Shown: positions 6,159 to 6,451 of the stretch, in pieces
Layout: the number at the start of each line of letters is the position of its first letter
Numbering within the stretch: the stretch's first letter is position 1
Origin: Robiginitomaculum sp.
GTDB lineage: Bacteria; Pseudomonadota; Alphaproteobacteria; Caulobacterales; Maricaulaceae
Length of the DNA stretch: 6,451 bases
Assembly (NCBI GenBank): GCA_002733385.1
Contig: NVVO01000005.1
Span: 75,091 to 81,541 of the forward strand
Reading direction: 5' to 3'
The notes under the pieces: model-generated
The model's database searches: none
What the model was told of the DNA's origin: nothing
The model's input: the letters and a program-made list of their open reading frames with translations, nothing else
Program-made: the position numbers and the translations under genes

Positions 6159-6451
6159 ATGGTTAGAGTGTTAATCGCTGACAAAATGTCAGACCAAGCT
6201 AGACGTGTATTTAAAAATAGAGGTGTTGATGTGGATGTCATCACCGGACTTACCAAAGACGAGTTGATCAAAATTATCCCGGAGTATGATGGTTTAGCGG
6301 TGCGCTCAAGCACCAGACCGGATGCTGATATTATTGCTGCCGCGACCAATCTGAAAGTCATTGGTCGGGCCGGAATAGGCACGGACAATATTGATAAAAA
6401 AGCGGCGACAGCACGCGGTATCGTGGTGATGAACACGCCATTTGGTAATGC
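6159..6451 (+). CDS. serA: D-3-phosphoglycerate dehydrogenase, C-terminus cut by window edge
   Basis: Only the first 97 residues are present. The enzyme oxidises 3-phosphoglycerate to 3-phosphohydroxypyruvate with NAD+, the committed step of serine synthesis, and feeds SerC encoded just upstream. The visible part is the N-terminal segment of the D-isomer 2-hydroxyacid dehydrogenase fold: VRVLIADKMSDQARRVF (2-18), then YDGLAVRSST (43-52), the substrate-binding turn of the family, then VIGRAGIGTDNIDKKAA (67-83) and GIVVMNTPFGN (87-97). AAGGAG (6146-6151) lies 7 bases before the ATG at 6159. An in-frame ATG at 6153 is only one base from that site and so is unlikely. The usual length is either about 400 or about 530 residues; the part that would decide this, including any ACT or ASB regulatory domain, lies outside the window. 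Confidence 0.96.
   Translation, partial: MVRVLIADKMSDQARRVFKNRGVDVDVITGLTKDELIKIIPEYDGLAVRSSTRPDADIIAAATNLKVIGRAGIGTDNIDKKAATARGIVVMNTPFGN

Overview
The window looks like a chromosomal segment of an alphaproteobacterium, plausibly from the Rhodospirillales and relatives. This rests on protein character: a P-II protein and ammonium transporter followed by a TorF-like porin, and the alphaproteobacterial form of phosphoserine aminotransferase placed just upstream of serA. The taxonomic call is an inference by eye, not a search result.

Layout. Minus strand, positions 2409 down to 1: a nitrogen operon read right to left, glnK (P-II signal protein), amtB (ammonium channel), then a signal-peptide-bearing TorF/Gcw_chp-type outer-membrane protein cut by the left edge. 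A 164-base divergent region separates glnK from a plus-strand GNAT acetyltransferase (2574-3188). Next is an AT-rich single gene (3282-4745) encoding a SEFIR/TIR-superfamily protein with a C-terminal half I do not recognise. After it come a 197-base leader with an intrinsic-terminator-like hairpin, serC (start placed at 4943) and serA (6159, cut by the right edge).

How the parts work together. GlnK and AmtB form the usual ammonium-sensing pair: GlnK blocks the AmtB pore when nitrogen is plentiful. The porin may supply outer-membrane passage for small solutes. SerA and SerC are the first two steps of phosphorylated serine biosynthesis, and their leader looks like a transcription attenuator. 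The SEFIR gene has no metabolic link to either side and much lower GC than its neighbours. I read it as a horizontally acquired, stand-alone candidate anti-phage gene placed between two housekeeping loci.

The most interesting items are the SEFIR protein with its uncharacterised C-terminal region, the inverted repeat just upstream of its start codon, and the serC leader with mutually exclusive pairings. I see no tRNA, rRNA, CRISPR array, transposase or insertion sequence.
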